Source: Ignavibacteriaceae bacterium
GTDB lineage: Bacteria > Bacteroidota > Ignavibacteria > Ignavibacteriales > Ignavibacteriaceae
Assembly: GCA_025455085.1 (NCBI GenBank)
Contig: JALONF010000113.1
Coordinates: 1 to 6,615, forward strand
Direction of reading: 5' to 3'
Length of the DNA stretch: 6,615 nucleotides
Shown here: positions 5,838 to 6,615 of the stretch, piece after piece
Position numbering within the stretch: the first letter of the stretch is position 1
Layout: each line of letters opens with the position of its first letter
Notes under the pieces: generated by a model
What the model was told of the DNA's origin: nothing
Seen by the model: only the letters and a program-made list of their open reading frames with translations
The model's database searches: none
Made by a program: the position numbers and the translations under genes

Positions 5838-6029
5838 ATGGCTGTAACAAAAGTTTGGATAGAGGAAGGTTGCACCGCATGTGGCGTGTGCGAAGATATT
5901 TGTCCTGAAGTTTTTAAACTGAAAGACGAAGCAACCGTAATTGATGGTGTAAATTACTCTGAATATGAGATGAAAATAAAGGAAGCTGCAGAAAGCTGCC
6001 CGGTGGAAGTAATTAAATATACTGAGTAA
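5838..6029 (+). CDS. Ferredoxin, small single-cluster 4Fe-4S type
   Basis: The 63-residue protein has C12-x2-C15-x2-C18-x3-C22-P near its start and a single distant C54-P near its end. In single-cluster ferredoxins the first three cysteines and the distant one hold one 4Fe-4S cluster, which leaves C22 as an extra cysteine. A second full CxxCxxC motif is absent, so a two-cluster ferredoxin is excluded. The protein is acidic and cytosolic, as expected for a soluble electron carrier. It sits 24 bp after the dehydrogenase and 10 bp before the DHOD-like flavoprotein, and is probably the electron carrier for one or both flavoenzymes of this operon. The partner is inferred from position only. Confidence 0.93.
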   Translation: MAVTKVWIEEGCTACGVCEDICPEVFKLKDEATVIDGVNYSEYEMKIKEAAESCPVEVIKYTE

Positions 6030-6039
6030 AATTACTCCC

Positions 6040-6615
6040 ATGAAAAATCTTAAAACAAGGTACATGGGGATTGAAATAGATAATCCCATAATTCTGGGAG
6101 CCTCTAATATGACAACTGATTTAGATAAGCTTAAAAAGGCAGAAGAACTTGGTGCTGCAGCAATTGTCTATAAATCATTATTCGAGGAACAAATACAACT
6201 CGAAAGATTTCAACTGGATGAGAGGTTAACAGAATTCAACGATATTTATGCAGAAATGGTTACAATACATCCGCGTATTGAACATGCGGGGCCTGATGAA
6301 CATCTGGTGAATATAAGAAAAGCCAGGGAGAGCTTATCTATTCCGCTGATAGCCAGCCTTAATGCAATCAACATTGGTACCTGGATCAAATATGCCGGGT
6401 TATTAAGCGAGACCGGAGTTAATGGAATTGAACTTAATTTTTACCAGACTCCTTCGGATTTCGATAAAAATGCAAATGATATAGAAGACGAACCGATCAA
6501 TATTGTTAAAGAGATAAGGAAGAGTATTTCAATACCGATAAGTGTAAAATTAAGTTCCGACTACTCGAATATTCTGAATTTTATTAAAAAACTTGATCAG
6601 GCCGGAGCAGATTCA
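6040..6615 (+). CDS. Dihydroorotate dehydrogenase-like flavoprotein, N-terminal part, cut by the right edge
   Basis: 192 codons are visible from ATG 6040 to the window end. The opening TRYMGIEIDNPIILGASNM, the strand AAAIVYKSLFEEQ (about 39-51), SLNA (106-109), ELN (131-133) and SVKLSS (168-173, with K170) follow the FMN-binding barrel of the dihydroorotate dehydrogenase family. At the place where class 1 enzymes have ELNxxCPN with the catalytic cysteine, this protein reads ELNFYQTP, so glutamine replaces the cysteine. The full enzyme is therefore unlikely to oxidise dihydroorotate and is better called a DHOD-like protein. Such proteins are often found beside pyruvate:ferredoxin oxidoreductase (nifJ) in Bacteroidota, as far as I recall, and the ferredoxin gene 10 bp upstream fits a ferredoxin-linked role. 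The C-terminal half is not visible. Confidence 0.88.
   Translation, partial: MKNLKTRYMGIEIDNPIILGASNMTTDLDKLKKAEELGAAAIVYKSLFEEQIQLERFQLDERLTEFNDIYAEMVTIHPRIEHAGPDEHLVNIRKARESLSIPLIASLNAINIGTWIKYAGLLSETGVNGIELNFYQTPSDFDKNANDIEDEPINIVKEIRKSISIPISVKLSSDYSNILNFIKKLDQAGADS

Noticed and set aside
1..6615. tRNA genes, CRISPR arrays, and an att site within a tRNA
   Set aside because: I saw no cloverleaf-like sequence and no spaced identical repeats; the repeats present are tandem or inverted without spacers.

Overview
The window looks like a piece of a Bacteroidota (Bacteroidetes) chromosome. This rests on family resemblance: the tyrosine recombinases, the 23S rRNA-intervening-sequence-type four-helix-bundle protein and the flavodoxin-reductase-like protein are all of types I associate with that phylum. 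The AT-rich DNA and the weak or absent Shine-Dalgarno signals before most starts fit too. A fermentative or anaerobic lifestyle is suggested, not proven, by the ferredoxin and flavoprotein cluster on the right.

Left part (1-1968), minus strand. A tyrosine recombinase starts at 1058 and runs off the left edge; the N-terminal 352 residues are visible and the catalytic domain lies outside. Directly upstream of its start is a compact cassette (about 1070-1519). It holds a four-helix-bundle gene between two 32-bp inverted repeats, and each repeat is itself a run of 7-bp units. Beyond this is about 450 bp of apparently non-coding DNA with a second, unrelated 7-bp repeat tract.

Middle part (1969-3966), plus strand. 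A free-standing NUDIX hydrolase gene is followed by about 370 bp of repeat-rich DNA: a REP-like structure with nested hairpins bounded by 17-bp direct repeats, then two clusters of a 12-bp iteron. The iterons lead into a second tyrosine recombinase that is open for 406 codons except for two in-frame TAG codons. It ends 19 codons after its first catalytic arginine, so the rest of the active site is missing. It is called a pseudogene here, with amber readthrough as a less likely alternative.

Right part (3967-6615), plus strand. Closely spaced genes look like one operon: an FAD/NAD(P)H reductase of the ferredoxin-reductase superfamily, a 33-codon candidate small ORF, a short-chain dehydrogenase, a small 4Fe-4S ferredoxin, and the first 192 codons of a dihydroorotate-dehydrogenase-like flavoprotein that appears to lack the family's catalytic cysteine. 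Together they suggest redox metabolism, with electrons passing between NAD(P)H, flavin and ferredoxin. The DHOD-like protein is probably not a pyrimidine-synthesis enzyme. Its real substrate cannot be read from this window.
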